Source: CAZAQS01 sp046485135
Lineage (GTDB): Bacteria > Chloroflexota > Anaerolineae > Anaerolineales > UBA4823
Assembly: GCA_046485135.1 (NCBI GenBank)
Contig: JAWOHN010000118.1
Location: 11,935-75,934 of the forward strand
Direction: 5' to 3'
DNA length: 64,000 nucleotides
The position numbers were made by a program, and so were the translations under genes. Below the pieces are notes generated by a model, which saw nothing but the letters and a program-made list of their open reading frames with translations, searched no databases and was not told where the DNA came from. Position 1 is the first letter of the stretch. Each line of letters starts with the position of its first letter. Below are positions 8,776-17,752 of this stretch, piece by piece.

Positions 8776-8808
8776 GGCTCTCGCATCAATTTTCTAGCTG
8801 CCCACCAC

Positions 8809-9786
8809 TCAACGGTGTCTTTGAACGATGTACGCTGCCAGCTCTTCCAGAGCCAGGCGTTCCTGGTTCAAAGGTAATTGCCTAAGGGCAATTAACCCCT
8901 GGTCGACAAACTGTTTTGCTTCATCAAGCGCCAGGTTGACAGCATCGCTTTCTCGAACGGATTTTGCCAGGCGCTCCATATCCACCTCGGCATAGGTCTT
9001 CCCATTCAAGACCGCCCTGGCATCCGGGTCGTCTGGGTGAGTCTCCAGGTAGCACAGAGTTGGCAAGGTGATCAACCCCTGACGTAGATCGTTGGCAATC
9101 GGCTTGCCCATACTTACCTGCTCTCCAGTGAAATCCAGGATATCATCCACGATTTGAAACGCCATTCCAATCCCATAACCGTATTGTGATACCAGCTTTA
9201 CCACCCCATCGCCAATTGGGCTAAGAACAGCAGCAGCTGAGGTAGCCAACTCAAACATTGAAGCCGTTTTGGCGTGGATGCGGTTGAAATAATCTTCCCG
9301 GCTGGCCTTTCCACGGCTGGCAAAAAGCTGGATGATCTCACCGTTGACAATAGTTGCCAGTGTCTCAGAAAACATTCTCATTACTTCAACAGATTTGGTT
9401 TGGGAAGCCAATACAGCCGCTCGTGCAAATATAAAATCCCCGGTCAAGACCGTTGCCGCGGGAGACCAATTGGCATTGATTGTTGGAATACCACGCCTTA
9501 AAAGCGAGCCATCAATCAGGTCATCGTGAACAAGTGTGGCTGTATGCAAGAGCTCGATGGCTGCTGATAAAGTAATTAATCTGCCCTTATCCCCACCTAA
9601 CATGCCACCGGTTAACAATGCAACCGCCGGGCGAACTCGCTTACCACCGGAGGACAGCAAATGACTCAAGGCTGCACCCAACTCAGAATGGTGCCCATGA
9701 GATTGAGCTTGCATCAGGTCCTCAACCTTGTTGATCAATTCTTGAACAGGAGAGAAAAAATTTATCGTTGTCAAGCCATTACTCAC
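8809..9786 (-). CDS. Polyprenyl diphosphate synthase (long-chain trans-isoprenyl type)
   Basis: 325 residues. The first aspartate-rich motif is VHDDLIDGSLLRRG and the second VDDILDFTG; the first is DDxxD, the pattern of bacterial long-chain synthases such as heptaprenyl or octaprenyl diphosphate synthase. It condenses isopentenyl diphosphate onto allylic primers to make the quinone side chain. I place the start at GTG 9786, giving a GTGA overlap with the tatD stop; TTG at 9789 is also in frame. Chain length cannot be fixed from sequence alone. Translational coupling with tatD is likely. Confidence 0.9.
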   Translation of the reverse strand: MSNGLTTINFFSPVQELINKVEDLMQAQSHGHHSELGAALSHLLSSGGKRVRPAVALLTGGMLGGDKGRLITLSAAIELLHTATLVHDDLIDGSLLRRGIPTINANWSPAATVLTGDFIFARAAVLASQTKSVEVMRMFSETLATIVNGEIIQLFASRGKASREDYFNRIHAKTASMFELATSAAAVLSPIGDGVVKLVSQYGYGIGMAFQIVDDILDFTGEQVSMGKPIANDLRQGLITLPTLCYLETHPDDPDARAVLNGKTYAEVDMERLAKSVRESDAVNLALDEAKQFVDQGLIALRQLPLNQERLALEELAAYIVQRHR

Positions 9787-10595
9787 CAATTAAATAATCG
9801 ACCGGCATTCTCGGAAGTTATTCGGGCAATCTCATCCACTGGACCGGAATGCAGCTCCGCGACCTTCTCAGCAACCCGGCGAACCAAAGCCGGCTCATTG
9901 CGCTGACCGCGCATGGGATGGGGAGTCAGGAAAGGCGCATCTGTTTCGATCAGCAAATGCTCGACTGGTAGGGAAGCAACAACCTGTTGCAGCTCAGCTG
10001 CATTCCGAAATGTTACAGGCCCGGTTATGCCGATGTAAAAGTTAATCGCAATGGCCTTAAGGCCATTCGCTTCATCATCAGAATAAGAATGCAGCACTCC
10101 AGGTCGTTCTGCAAGAGCCGATCCATCATCAACCAATTGAGCCTGCCATTCTGTTAACATATTTAGTACATCCGCAGTGGCTTGCCGGTTATGGATCACT
10201 ACCGGCAGCCCCAACTCTGCGGCCAAGTCCAAATGCAGCCGGAAAATGCGCTGTTGGATTTCTGGCGGAGCTTGATCGCGATAATAGTCTAAACCAATCT
10301 CTCCAATTGCCACAACTTTTGGATGAGAAGCTAACTCTCTCAATCGTGGCAGGGTGTTTTGGTTAAACGTGCTGGCCGAATGTGGATGAATACCAACCGC
10401 TGCGTAAACTTCTGCATATTCCTCAGCCAGCGTAACCGCAGCCTGGCTGGAAGCCAGATCAATTCCAGGGTTTAGAATATACTTCACTCCAGCTTTTCGA
10501 GCTCGGTCAACAACCTGAGTCCGATCCTCATCAAATAGCTGGAAATCTAAATGACAGTGCGTATCTACGAGCGGGTGACCAACTCCAGATGCCAC
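9783..10595 (-). CDS. tatD: TatD-family metal-dependent hydrolase / 3'-5' DNase
   Basis: 270 residues, normal TatD length. Metal ligands appear in order: DTHCHLDF (HxH near residue 12), AIGEIGLDYYRD (Glu), PVVIHNRQA (His), LHSYS (His) and LIETDAPFL (Asp). The family are cytosolic TIM-barrel nucleases acting in DNA repair or DNA turnover. It begins with GTG directly after the phosphohexomutase TAA (TAAGTG), and its own stop overlaps the next gene, so this is a tightly packed operon. Confidence 0.92.
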   Translation of the reverse strand: MASGVGHPLVDTHCHLDFQLFDEDRTQVVDRARKAGVKYILNPGIDLASSQAAVTLAEEYAEVYAAVGIHPHSASTFNQNTLPRLRELASHPKVVAIGEIGLDYYRDQAPPEIQQRIFRLHLDLAAELGLPVVIHNRQATADVLNMLTEWQAQLVDDGSALAERPGVLHSYSDDEANGLKAIAINFYIGITGPVTFRNAAELQQVVASLPVEHLLIETDAPFLTPHPMRGQRNEPALVRRVAEKVAELHSGPVDEIARITSENAGRLFNW

Positions 10596-12017
10596 TTATT
10601 TTAAACCTGCCACCCGTAATCCATCCACCAGGATATCCTGCACTTTCTCCGGGTGAGTTGTCTCAGTATACACCCTGATGATGGGCTCAGTTCCTGAGAA
10701 TCGGATCAATAACCAGCCGCCATCTTCCAGATTGAATTTAAAGCCATCCGATGTATCTAAGCCGGTGACTTTCAGGCCTCCCATTGTCTTTGGTTTTGCA
10801 TCCAGGATCTTTTTTTCTCTAAACGACCGGTCTCCACTAAATTGAGTGTCAATGCGGTCGTAGTAATGCGCTCCGACCTTATCAAAAAGCCGTTCAATTA
10901 ACTGAGAGGGTTTTGCTTTTAATTTAACCATCATATCCAAGATCAACAACCCAGCCAGGATACCGTCACGCTCTGGAACGTGGTTGGCAAAGGCATAACC
11001 GCCCGACTCTTCTCCACCGATCATGGCATTGGTTTCTACCATTTTAGGAGCTACGTACTTGAAGCCTACCCCGGTATCATATACCGGAACGCCATACATT
11101 TTACCCAATTTATTCAACATATTGGTAGTGGAAAGTGTCTTGACAATCGGTCCGCGCTCTCCCCTCACCTCCAGCAGATAGTACGCCAGGAGGGCAAAAA
11201 CCCTTAACTGGTTTATAAATTCACCGCCCTCATCGCCGACCCCTACCCGATCAGCATCTCCATCCAAAATCAGCAGAACATCCGCGTCCCTTTCCAAAGC
11301 GGCACGCAAACCCGCATCGATATTCGGGGGAATCGGCTCCGGTCGCGACATCTCTGGGAACAGGGGGTTGCGTGTTTCATGGATTTCTTCGACAACCGTC
11401 CTACCTCCTTGCAAGATGCGCGGGAACCAACCGGCCCCATTCCCCCACATTGGATCTACCAACACTTTAAGACCAGCATCTTTGATGGGCTGTAAATCAA
11501 TCAAACGGTTTAATTGCTCAATATACTTTGGAGCTGGGTCAAAGCGGAGGACCATGCCCTCTTTTTCCGCTTCAGCGATGGGAATCCGTTTTACTGAGGA
11601 GACGAGCTCAGGAATGCGGGCTTCAATTTCCATTAACCCATCCGGATCGATTGCACCGCCATTTGAATCACGGACCTTGAAACCATTATCAGTAGGAGGA
11701 TTATGCGAGGCAGTGATATTAACCGCCGCAACTGCTTTCTTTTCAACGACAGAATATGAGATCACCGGGGTAGGGGTTGCCCGGTCGGTAAGATATACCT
11801 GCAGCCCGTTGGCAGACAGGACTTCCGCGACTGCTTCAGCAAAATTTTCTGAATGGAAACGCCGGTCGTAGCCAACAACAACCCACTTGTTTTGATGACC
11901 CTTATCAATTAAATAGCTGGCAAAGCCCTGGGCACAACGGCGCAAGTTATCAAATGTATAATCCTCGGCGATCAAACCACGCCAACCGTCTGTCCCAAAG
12001 CGAATTTCCTTAGGCAT
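10596..12017 (-). CDS. Phosphoglucomutase/phosphomannomutase (alpha-D-phosphohexomutase)
   Basis: 473 residues with all four domains of the alpha-D-phosphohexomutase superfamily: FGTDGWRGLIAEDYT near the start, active phosphoserine loop NITASHNPPTDNG, metal loop ILDGDADRVGVGD, sugar-binding loop GGEESGGY, and phosphate loop RFSGTEPIIRVY. It interconverts hexose 1- and 6-phosphates, supplying glucose-1-P or mannose-1-P for NDP-sugars, which the disaccharide synthase and glucan genes nearby would consume. First gene of the minus-strand operon, with a strong GGAGGAGGG ribosome site 5 bp before ATG. Confidence 0.93.
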   Translation of the reverse strand: MPKEIRFGTDGWRGLIAEDYTFDNLRRCAQGFASYLIDKGHQNKWVVVGYDRRFHSENFAEAVAEVLSANGLQVYLTDRATPTPVISYSVVEKKAVAAVNITASHNPPTDNGFKVRDSNGGAIDPDGLMEIEARIPELVSSVKRIPIAEAEKEGMVLRFDPAPKYIEQLNRLIDLQPIKDAGLKVLVDPMWGNGAGWFPRILQGGRTVVEEIHETRNPLFPEMSRPEPIPPNIDAGLRAALERDADVLLILDGDADRVGVGDEGGEFINQLRVFALLAYYLLEVRGERGPIVKTLSTTNMLNKLGKMYGVPVYDTGVGFKYVAPKMVETNAMIGGEESGGYAFANHVPERDGILAGLLILDMMVKLKAKPSQLIERLFDKVGAHYYDRIDTQFSGDRSFREKKILDAKPKTMGGLKVTGLDTSDGFKFNLEDGGWLLIRFSGTEPIIRVYTETTHPEKVQDILVDGLRVAGLK

Positions 12018-12056
12018 TCCCTCCTCCTTAAAAATAGTGAGAATAAGTACAAGTCA

Positions 12057-12065
12057 ATTATATCA
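12057..12065 (-). promoter_or_regulatory. Extended -10 promoter of the phosphohexomutase operon
   Basis: On the minus strand TGATATAAT (TGnTATAAT), with TATAAT at 12057-12062, about 40 bp before the ATG. No good -35 hexamer, which extended -10 promoters do not need. Confidence 0.5.
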
Positions 12066-12245
12066 GGGGATAATCCAGGTCGGGAGGATTATTTCAGATA
12101 AAATTGCTATGAAATGGATGATCAAATGATCTCCAATATAATCCGTGGTAGCTATTCATTTGACTGGCGGTTTTTCACAGCTGAACAGGTGCCACCAAAA
12201 TAAGATAATACCTATCATAATATCTCTTTCTGCACAGGTCAAGCG

Positions 12246-12254
12246 TGCTATAAT
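12246..12254 (+). promoter_or_regulatory. Extended -10 promoter of the cysteine desulfurase/mnmA unit
   Basis: TGCTATAAT, with a perfect TATAAT at 12249-12254, 71 bp upstream of the start codon. The -35 region is poor. Confidence 0.55.
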
Positions 12255-12325
12255 GCTCGTGAATATCAGCATCTACGAATAACTACGCATCCCTTCCATC
12301 TCTTCAGAAGGATACAAAAATTGCA

Positions 12326-13507
12326 ATGGAAACCAAAATGGGCGCTCACCCCACAAAAATATATCTGGACTACGCTGCCACAACACCCGTCGACAAGCGC
12401 GTGGTAGAGGCAATGTTGCCATATTTTACCGACACCTTTGGGAATCCTTCGTCTGTACATAGTTTTGGTCAAGCAGCTGAGGCTGCCTTGGAAAGCGCAC
12501 GCGAGATGATCGCCCAGCAGCTCAACTGTCAACCAGGGGAGGTGATCTTCACTTCTTGCGGATCGGAAAGCGACAACCTGGCCTTACGTGGGGCAGCCCT
12601 GGCAGCCAAAGCCAAACGTGGCGCCAACCATATCTTAATCAGCCCAGTAGAACATCATGCAATCTCCCGCACTGCAGAGCAATTAGCGCTTCTTCACAAC
12701 TTTGAAGTGGAATATCTGCCGGTGGATGAAACCGGAATTGTCCACGAAGATGACGTGGCGAAGCGCCTGCGCCCAGACACAGCCCTGGTTTCGGTGATTT
12801 ATGCCAATAATGAAATCGGGTCGGTCAACCCCATTGCTGAAATTGGGCGGACTTGCAGAAAGTGTGACATACCTTTCCACACCGATGCTGTTCAAGCAAC
12901 ATCTTATTTACCTGTCGATGTTCAGGCCTTGAACGTGGATCTAATGTCCTTGGGAGCACATAAATTCTACGGTCCCAAAGGGGTTGGAGCATTGTACGTC
13001 CGGAAAGGCACTCCCCTCTTAGCAGCTCAAACCGGCGGTGGTCAAGAGAACGGGTTGCGCGCCGGCACCAGCAATATCCCCTATATTGTTGGAATGGCAG
13101 AAGCCCTCTACATCGCTCAACAGGAACGAGAGTCCAACACAAGAGGCCTACTGCAATTGCGGGATCATCTGATCGGTGAAGCTCTAGAGACCGTTCCAGA
13201 CAGCCGCTTGACAGGCCATCCCTCCAAGCGCCTGCCCAACCACGCCAGCTTCGCTTTTAAAAACGTCGACGGCAACGCTCTACTGATGTTGCTGGACGTG
13301 GCCGGTTTCGCCTGCTCCTCCGGCTCTGCCTGTAAGACCGGAGACCCCGAACCATCAGAAGTATTGACGGCTTTAGGTTTGAGGAAGACGTGGGCGCTGG
13401 GCTCGCTGCGTGTCACTTTAGGGAAAGATACCACAGTGGGGCAGATTGAAGCATTCATAAACACATTACCTGAATTAATCCAACGGGTGCGACAGTTGAA
13501 TGAATAG
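12326..13507 (+). CDS. Cysteine desulfurase (IscS/NifS family)
   Basis: 393 residues. N-terminal YLDYAATTPVD and GNPSSVHSFG, PLP-lysine region DLMSLGAHKFYGPKG, and the active-site cysteine loop FACSSGSACKTGDPEPS. The short loop with SSGSAC is the IscS-type (group I). It transfers sulfur from cysteine to an acceptor as persulfide, feeding Fe-S clusters and tRNA thiolation. The next gene is mnmA, which takes sulfur from IscS, so the pair forms a tRNA 2-thiouridine unit. The AGGA is 14 bp upstream of the chosen ATG, a loose spacing; an in-frame ATG four codons later is an alternative start. Confidence 0.93.
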   Translation: METKMGAHPTKIYLDYAATTPVDKRVVEAMLPYFTDTFGNPSSVHSFGQAAEAALESAREMIAQQLNCQPGEVIFTSCGSESDNLALRGAALAAKAKRGANHILISPVEHHAISRTAEQLALLHNFEVEYLPVDETGIVHEDDVAKRLRPDTALVSVIYANNEIGSVNPIAEIGRTCRKCDIPFHTDAVQATSYLPVDVQALNVDLMSLGAHKFYGPKGVGALYVRKGTPLLAAQTGGGQENGLRAGTSNIPYIVGMAEALYIAQQERESNTRGLLQLRDHLIGEALETVPDSRLTGHPSKRLPNHASFAFKNVDGNALLMLLDVAGFACSSGSACKTGDPEPSEVLTALGLRKTWALGSLRVTLGKDTTVGQIEAFINTLPELIQRVRQLNE

Positions 13508-13578
13508 GCAAGCATCCAAGGTATTTGACATTTTGTAGTATTCAAAGTTACATTCGAAAGGATTTCCTAAGAATCTGG

Positions 13579-14679
13579 ATGGAAAACAGACCAAAAGTAG
13601 TCATTGCCATGAGTGGCGGTGTGGATAGTTCGGTGGCAGCTGCCCTCCTGGTAAAGCAGGGTTACGATGTCATCGGGATGATGATGCGTCTGTGGAGTGA
13701 GCCGGGCAAACAGGCTGATAACCGCTGCTGTACCCCAGATGCAATGGCTTCCGCCCGCCGTGTGGCTGCCAGATTCGGTATCCCATTCTACGCCATTGAC
13801 GCACAAGAGATCTTCTTCTCGAAGGTGGTCAGTTACTTTATCGAAGGATATATCCAGGGGAACACCCCCAACCCCTGCCTGGTATGTAACCGCCATATCC
13901 GTTGGGAATTTCTCCTAAACCATGCTCGCGCCCTCGGTGCAGATGCCATGGCAACCGGGCATTATGTCCGCCTCGGAAAAGACTCCCTTGGACGCATCCA
14001 GCTAATGCGCGCGGTTGACCTGGCCAAAGACCAGTCATACGTCCTGCATGTCTTAGGACAAGAACAGTTAACTCGCGCTCTCTTTCCTTTGGGAGAGTAC
14101 ACAAAACCACAAGTGCGTCAATTGGCGCGCGAATTCAATATCGCCAGTGCTGAACGCGCCGACAGCCAGGACCTGTGTTTTCTGGGAGATGGAGATTATC
14201 GAGATTTCATAACCCGTCACACCACCGAAAAAGTTGTCAGACCCGGCCCCATCGCCGACTGGGAAGGGAAGATAATTGGTCAGCATCAGGGGTTGGCCTT
14301 CTACACAATCGGCCAGCGCAAAGGTCTCGGTATTGCTTCTTCCCAGCCGTTGTACGTCCTGGAAAAAGACCTGCGCCAAAACGTCCTGGTTGTGGGAGGC
14401 AAAGATGAGCTGGGGCAGAGCGAGCTGATTGCAGAAGGAGTCAACTGGGTTTCTGGAGAGAGACCCCCAAGTGAAATCCGCGCCCAGGTCAAAATTCGCT
14501 ACAAGTCTCGAGAAGTCTGGGCAGATGTCATCCCTATGGAAAATAACCATGTTCATGTCCGGTTTGATGAACCTGTGCAAGATATCACCCCTGGGCAGGC
14601 AGCCGTTTTTTACCAGGATGAGGTTTGTCTGGGTGGGGGAGTGATCGAGAAAGCATTTACAGGAAGAGATCGGGGCTGA
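13579..14679 (+). CDS. mnmA: tRNA-specific 2-thiouridylase MnmA
   Basis: 366 residues from the ATG at 13579; the frame is open to 13525 but the extra 18 residues are not conserved in character. The PP-loop VVIAMSGGVDSSVAAALL binds ATP, the first catalytic cysteine is in NTPNPCLVCNRHIRW and the second in SQDLCFLGDGDYRDF. It makes s2U34 in tRNA Glu/Gln/Lys using sulfur from the upstream desulfurase. The C-terminal beta-barrel ends in CLGGGVIEKAFTGRDRG; the last residues after GGGVI overlap, in another frame, the start of a Nudix pseudogene remnant, suggesting the tail was formed by a deletion. Confidence 0.95.
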   Translation: MENRPKVVIAMSGGVDSSVAAALLVKQGYDVIGMMMRLWSEPGKQADNRCCTPDAMASARRVAARFGIPFYAIDAQEIFFSKVVSYFIEGYIQGNTPNPCLVCNRHIRWEFLLNHARALGADAMATGHYVRLGKDSLGRIQLMRAVDLAKDQSYVLHVLGQEQLTRALFPLGEYTKPQVRQLAREFNIASAERADSQDLCFLGDGDYRDFITRHTTEKVVRPGPIADWEGKIIGQHQGLAFYTIGQRKGLGIASSQPLYVLEKDLRQNVLVVGGKDELGQSELIAEGVNWVSGERPPSEIRAQVKIRYKSREVWADVIPMENNHVHVRFDEPVQDITPGQAAVFYQDEVCLGGGVIEKAFTGRDRG

Positions 14680-14965
14680 AATAACCGATCTACAATACTT
14701 GACCACCATTGAAAATATATTTACCTTCAACGGAGAAAAGGGACACGAGATCGTTCTTGTTTACCTAGGTCGGTTTGTAAAGCCATAATTTTACCGGCAG
14801 TCCCATATCATTGGATTAGAAAGCAGCGGAGTTGAATTTAGCGCAGTATGGAAAAAACTGGACTTTCTTAATAGACAGAACGCCCCACCACTATACCCGG
14901 AAGGATTGCTACAATTCCTTATAGATAGAGGTTTCGATGGTTCCTCTTCTGAAAATATGCTTTGA
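14657..14965 (+). pseudogene. Nudix hydrolase remnant (5'-truncated, one in-frame stop)
   Basis: In the frame of position 14657 the DNA reads LQEEIGAEITDLQYLTTIEN, followed by IFTFNGEKGHEIVLVYLGRF, a TAA stop at about 14774-14776, and then, in the same frame, VEFSAVWKKLDFL and PPLYPEGLLQFLIDRG to TGA at 14963-14965. LQEEIG is the end of a Nudix box and the rest is the usual C-terminal half of a Nudix hydrolase. The first half, including the RE of the Nudix box, is gone: upstream is mnmA coding DNA. So the gene was truncated by a junction inside the mnmA tail and then took a nonsense mutation. No product is expected. Confidence 0.8.
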
Positions 14966-14988
14966 GATCGCAAGCAAAAAGCAAATAC

Positions 14989-14997
14989 TGGTAGAAT
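14989..14997 (+). promoter_or_regulatory. Extended -10 element directly before a small membrane-protein gene
   Basis: TGGTAGAAT, with TAGAAT at 14992-14997, lies 7 bp before the GTG start at 15005 and there is no ribosome-binding site between them, so transcription would begin at or next to the start codon. Confidence 0.45.
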
Positions 14998-15004
14998 AGG
15001 ACCA

Positions 15005-15286
15005 GTGAACTTTATGACTCTCCCAGCGCTGATTTTTGGATTTCTATTAGCCAGTTTATACGGAGCAATTTTCCACCTCTTTCTCGGTGGAGGTTTCGGT
15101 CGTTTGATATTGTTCCTGTTTTTGGGTTGGATAGGTTTTTTGGCCGGACAAATCCTGGCGTCTTACCTGGGCTGGGACTTTGATCTACTGGGTTCATTAC
15201 ACCTGGTGGTTGCCAGCGTGGCAAGCTTCTTATTCCTGGCGATTGGATACTGGTTAAGCCTGATTGAAGTCGAGCGAAAAAAATAA
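15005..15286 (+). CDS. Small hydrophobic membrane protein, function unknown
   Basis: 93 residues with three likely membrane helices (about 6-25, 31-52, 63-85) and a short charged C-terminus IEVERKK. It contains a glycine-rich turn GGGFGR between the first two helices. I do not recognise the family. Start GTG 15005 fits a leaderless message; ATG 15014 is an alternative. It is followed at once by a terminator shared with the convergent cold-shock gene. The composition and the terminator 1-2 bp after the stop support it as a real gene. Confidence 0.65.
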   Translation: MNFMTLPALIFGFLLASLYGAIFHLFLGGGFGRLILFLFLGWIGFLAGQILASYLGWDFDLLGSLHLVVASVASFLFLAIGYWLSLIEVERKK

Positions 15287-15287
15287 A

Positions 15288-15319
15288 AAATCTCCCTCTC
15301 TGTCTAAGAAGGGAGATTT
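15288..15319. terminator. Bidirectional terminator between the small membrane-protein gene and csp
   Basis: AAATCTCCCT (15288-15297) pairs with AGGGAGATTT (15310-15319), 10-bp stem with a 12-nt loop. A-rich and T-rich flanks serve both directions. Confidence 0.8.
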
Positions 15320-15337
15320 GTGGTTATTGTATTGGTT

Positions 15338-15547
15338 TTAAATTGCTACAACGTTGGCGGCTTGAAGACCTTTCGGGCCATTCTCAATGGTGAACTCCAC
15401 ACGCTGGCCTTCCTGAAGGGAACGGAAGCCGTCACCCTGAATTGCCGAGAAGTGGACAAACACATCGGGGCCATCTTGTCGCTCAATGAAGCCGTAGCCT
15501 TTGCTGGCATTGAACCACTTGACCGTTCCAGTTACACGTTCGCTCAT
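15338..15547 (-). CDS. Cold-shock domain protein, CspA family
   Basis: 69 residues, a single OB-fold cold-shock domain. RNP1 is KGYGFIER and RNP2 is DVFVHFSAI; the protein starts with VTGTVKWFNASKG and ends in LQAANVVAI. It binds single-stranded RNA/DNA and acts as an RNA chaperone. The start has an AAGGAG site 7 bp upstream. Monocistronic, minus strand. Confidence 0.95.
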   Translation of the reverse strand: MSERVTGTVKWFNASKGYGFIERQDGPDVFVHFSAIQGDGFRSLQEGQRVEFTIENGPKGLQAANVVAI

Positions 15548-15828
15548 TTTGTACTCCTTATTGCAGATGAACAGATTAATTGATGGCGGTTATGTAGTCC
15601 TTCAGCGGTCGTGGTACGCCGGTGCAAATGGACAGATCAACCGGCCTAAACGGGATTCCTGTTCAGACCGGCTCCCTACGATATCCTACAGAGAACACAT
15701 GTGCCACCCAACTTGGGCAGTTTATCAGGCATAATGGTTTTCGTCAAGGTTTTTTGGTCTTATCCGGTCTCCATGGTAAGATACGCTTGCATTACAATTT
15801 CATTATCAATTTGAAAGGAAATATCCAC

Positions 15829-17733
15829 ATGACAAGAATTGAATCCCTGCTTACAGCTCGCCTGTTTCTCGTCCCTCAATTAGTTGGCGACAGATTGTTT
15901 TTCCTCAGCAATCTGAGTGGTCAGATCAGCCTGTATGCGATGAACTATGGCGGCAGCGTTCCAGAGCCGCTCATCCCGCCCCATATTGCCTTGCAAAACC
16001 CGCACCTGATCGGCGGTGGCTCATTTTTCGTATTCCCAAAACTTGGGAATATTCTGGTGATGATCGACCAGGATGGAGATGAGAATTACCAGCCCATGTT
16101 GATTCCCATTCAAGGCGGCTTCCCCGAGCCAGCCTTCCAGAACTACTTCGCCAACTATCGCGTTCACCTGATGGAATGCGACCCGCAGGCCAACATTGTA
16201 TATTTGCTGGCTGAATCGCGCAGCGAGCAGATCAATGAAGCATATCAATGTAACCTGGAGACTGGCAAAATCATCCAGATCGGCGCCAGCAAGTGGGGGG
16301 CCTTCCCTGCAACCAACAGTCCGGACCATCAAATGGCCATCGTGGTCGACAGCTATACCATGGGAGATAATGTCTTGTACCTGTGGCAGAAGGATCAGGA
16401 ATCAAACCGGCTGCTCTTTGGAGTACCTCTTGAAGATCGCCAAGCAGGACAAGAGTACCCTATCAACGGTATCAATGACGGTCATCTGGTTCCTGGTAGG
16501 CAAGGTATTTTGGTTGTCAGCGCCATTTTTACCGATACTTATGATTTGGGATATATGGAAATGGCAAATCCCACGGATGTAAAACCAGTGACGGTTGAAG
16601 GCATACAGCATACTGGAGCAGGAGAAATGGTCAGTCTGAAACATCTAAAGGATCACCAATACCTGCTTGAGTACAACATCGATGGCGTTTCCTGGTTGTA
16701 TGAAGGCGTCTTTGATGTAGATGAGCTGCGCATGCGACTGGAAAATGTCATTTGTGGTCTGGGAAAACTTTCCAACGGCGTATTAGAGTCGGTGAAATAT
16801 GATCAAACAGGTGATCGTTTTGCTTTGTCCTTCTCCACTGCCACCTCACCTACTCAGATTTACACCGTCGAAGGACAAAACCGGCAAATGGTGATCCAGC
16901 ATACAGCAGAACGAATTTTAGGCCTTCCGGAAGAGTGGCTTTCCGCAGGAGAAGATGCATCCTTTGTATCATTCGATGAGACCCGTGTTTCTGCCCGCCT
17001 GTACTTGCCCGCACCCGCATTTGGGTTTAAGGGACCGCGGCCGCTGGTGTATTATATCCACGGCGGTCCCCAAGGGCAGGAGCGCCCAGACTTTGCCTGG
17101 TTTTCCATGCCCCTGATCCAGTTTTTGACGATTAAGGGATTCGCGGTCTTTGTTCCAAACGTGCGTGGCAGCACCGGCTATGGATTAAACTACACCAAAC
17201 AGGTAGACCGCGACTGGGGTGGTAAAGATCGCCTTGATCATGTACATGCCATGCAAGTTCTGGCAGATGATCCACGCCTGGATTCCTCCCGGGCGGCTGT
17301 GGTAGGCCGCTCCTATGGGGGCTACATGACCCTCACATTGGCTTCCAGACATCCCGAGCTGTGGTCTGCAGCAGCAGACATGTTTGGTCCCTATGATTTA
17401 TTCACCTTTATGGACCGTATCCCTGAAACCTGGAAACCATATTTTGCGGTAGCTGTTGGTGACCCAGAAAAGGATAAAGATTTCCTGATCGATCGTTCTC
17501 CGCGCACCCATATCGATCAGATCAGTTGTCCATTGCTGGTCATCCAGGGGAAAAACGACCCGCGCGTCGTAGAGCAAGAGTCGCGTGACCTGGTAGAATA
17601 CCTGCGCTCGCAGGGTAAACAGGTCGAGTATCTGATGTTCCCCAATGAAGGTCATGACGTGCTTAAATTCGAGAACAGGGTTACCTGCTATAACGCGATT
17701 ACGGAGTTCTTCCAGAAATATTTACAGCCTTGA
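15829..17733 (+). CDS. S9-family prolyl oligopeptidase / acylaminoacyl peptidase
   Basis: 634 residues from the ATG at 15829, which has a GAAAGGAA site 9 bp upstream; the frame continues upstream to 15622 without conserved content. The N-terminal part (to about 370) is a beta-propeller-like region with repeated blades. The C-terminal alpha/beta hydrolase has the oxyanion region YYIHGGPQGQERPD, nucleophile elbow GRSYGGYMTL (Ser), Asp in GKNDPRV and His in NEGHDV. It cleaves short peptides, probably in the cytosol since no signal peptide is visible. The next gene starts 19 bp later. Confidence 0.92.
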   Translation: MTRIESLLTARLFLVPQLVGDRLFFLSNLSGQISLYAMNYGGSVPEPLIPPHIALQNPHLIGGGSFFVFPKLGNILVMIDQDGDENYQPMLIPIQGGFPEPAFQNYFANYRVHLMECDPQANIVYLLAESRSEQINEAYQCNLETGKIIQIGASKWGAFPATNSPDHQMAIVVDSYTMGDNVLYLWQKDQESNRLLFGVPLEDRQAGQEYPINGINDGHLVPGRQGILVVSAIFTDTYDLGYMEMANPTDVKPVTVEGIQHTGAGEMVSLKHLKDHQYLLEYNIDGVSWLYEGVFDVDELRMRLENVICGLGKLSNGVLESVKYDQTGDRFALSFSTATSPTQIYTVEGQNRQMVIQHTAERILGLPEEWLSAGEDASFVSFDETRVSARLYLPAPAFGFKGPRPLVYYIHGGPQGQERPDFAWFSMPLIQFLTIKGFAVFVPNVRGSTGYGLNYTKQVDRDWGGKDRLDHVHAMQVLADDPRLDSSRAAVVGRSYGGYMTLTLASRHPELWSAAADMFGPYDLFTFMDRIPETWKPYFAVAVGDPEKDKDFLIDRSPRTHIDQISCPLLVIQGKNDPRVVEQESRDLVEYLRSQGKQVEYLMFPNEGHDVLKFENRVTCYNAITEFFQKYLQP

Positions 17734-17752
17734 GAAAAAAGAGATTACTATT

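Larger units (their letters stand above)
12018..12325. other. Divergent intergenic region
   Basis: 308 bp between the phosphohexomutase (minus) and the cysteine desulfurase (plus). It contains an extended -10 element for each direction (listed separately) and no open frame or RNA gene that I can support. Confidence 0.5.

Noticed and set aside
12119..12325. Small RNA between the phosphohexomutase and the desulfurase
   Set aside because: No terminator or stable fold is visible; only promoter elements could be supported.
15622..15828. Upstream extension of the S9 peptidase to 15622
   Set aside because: The extension has no ribosome site and no conserved content; ATG 15829 has GAAAGGAA at 9 bp.
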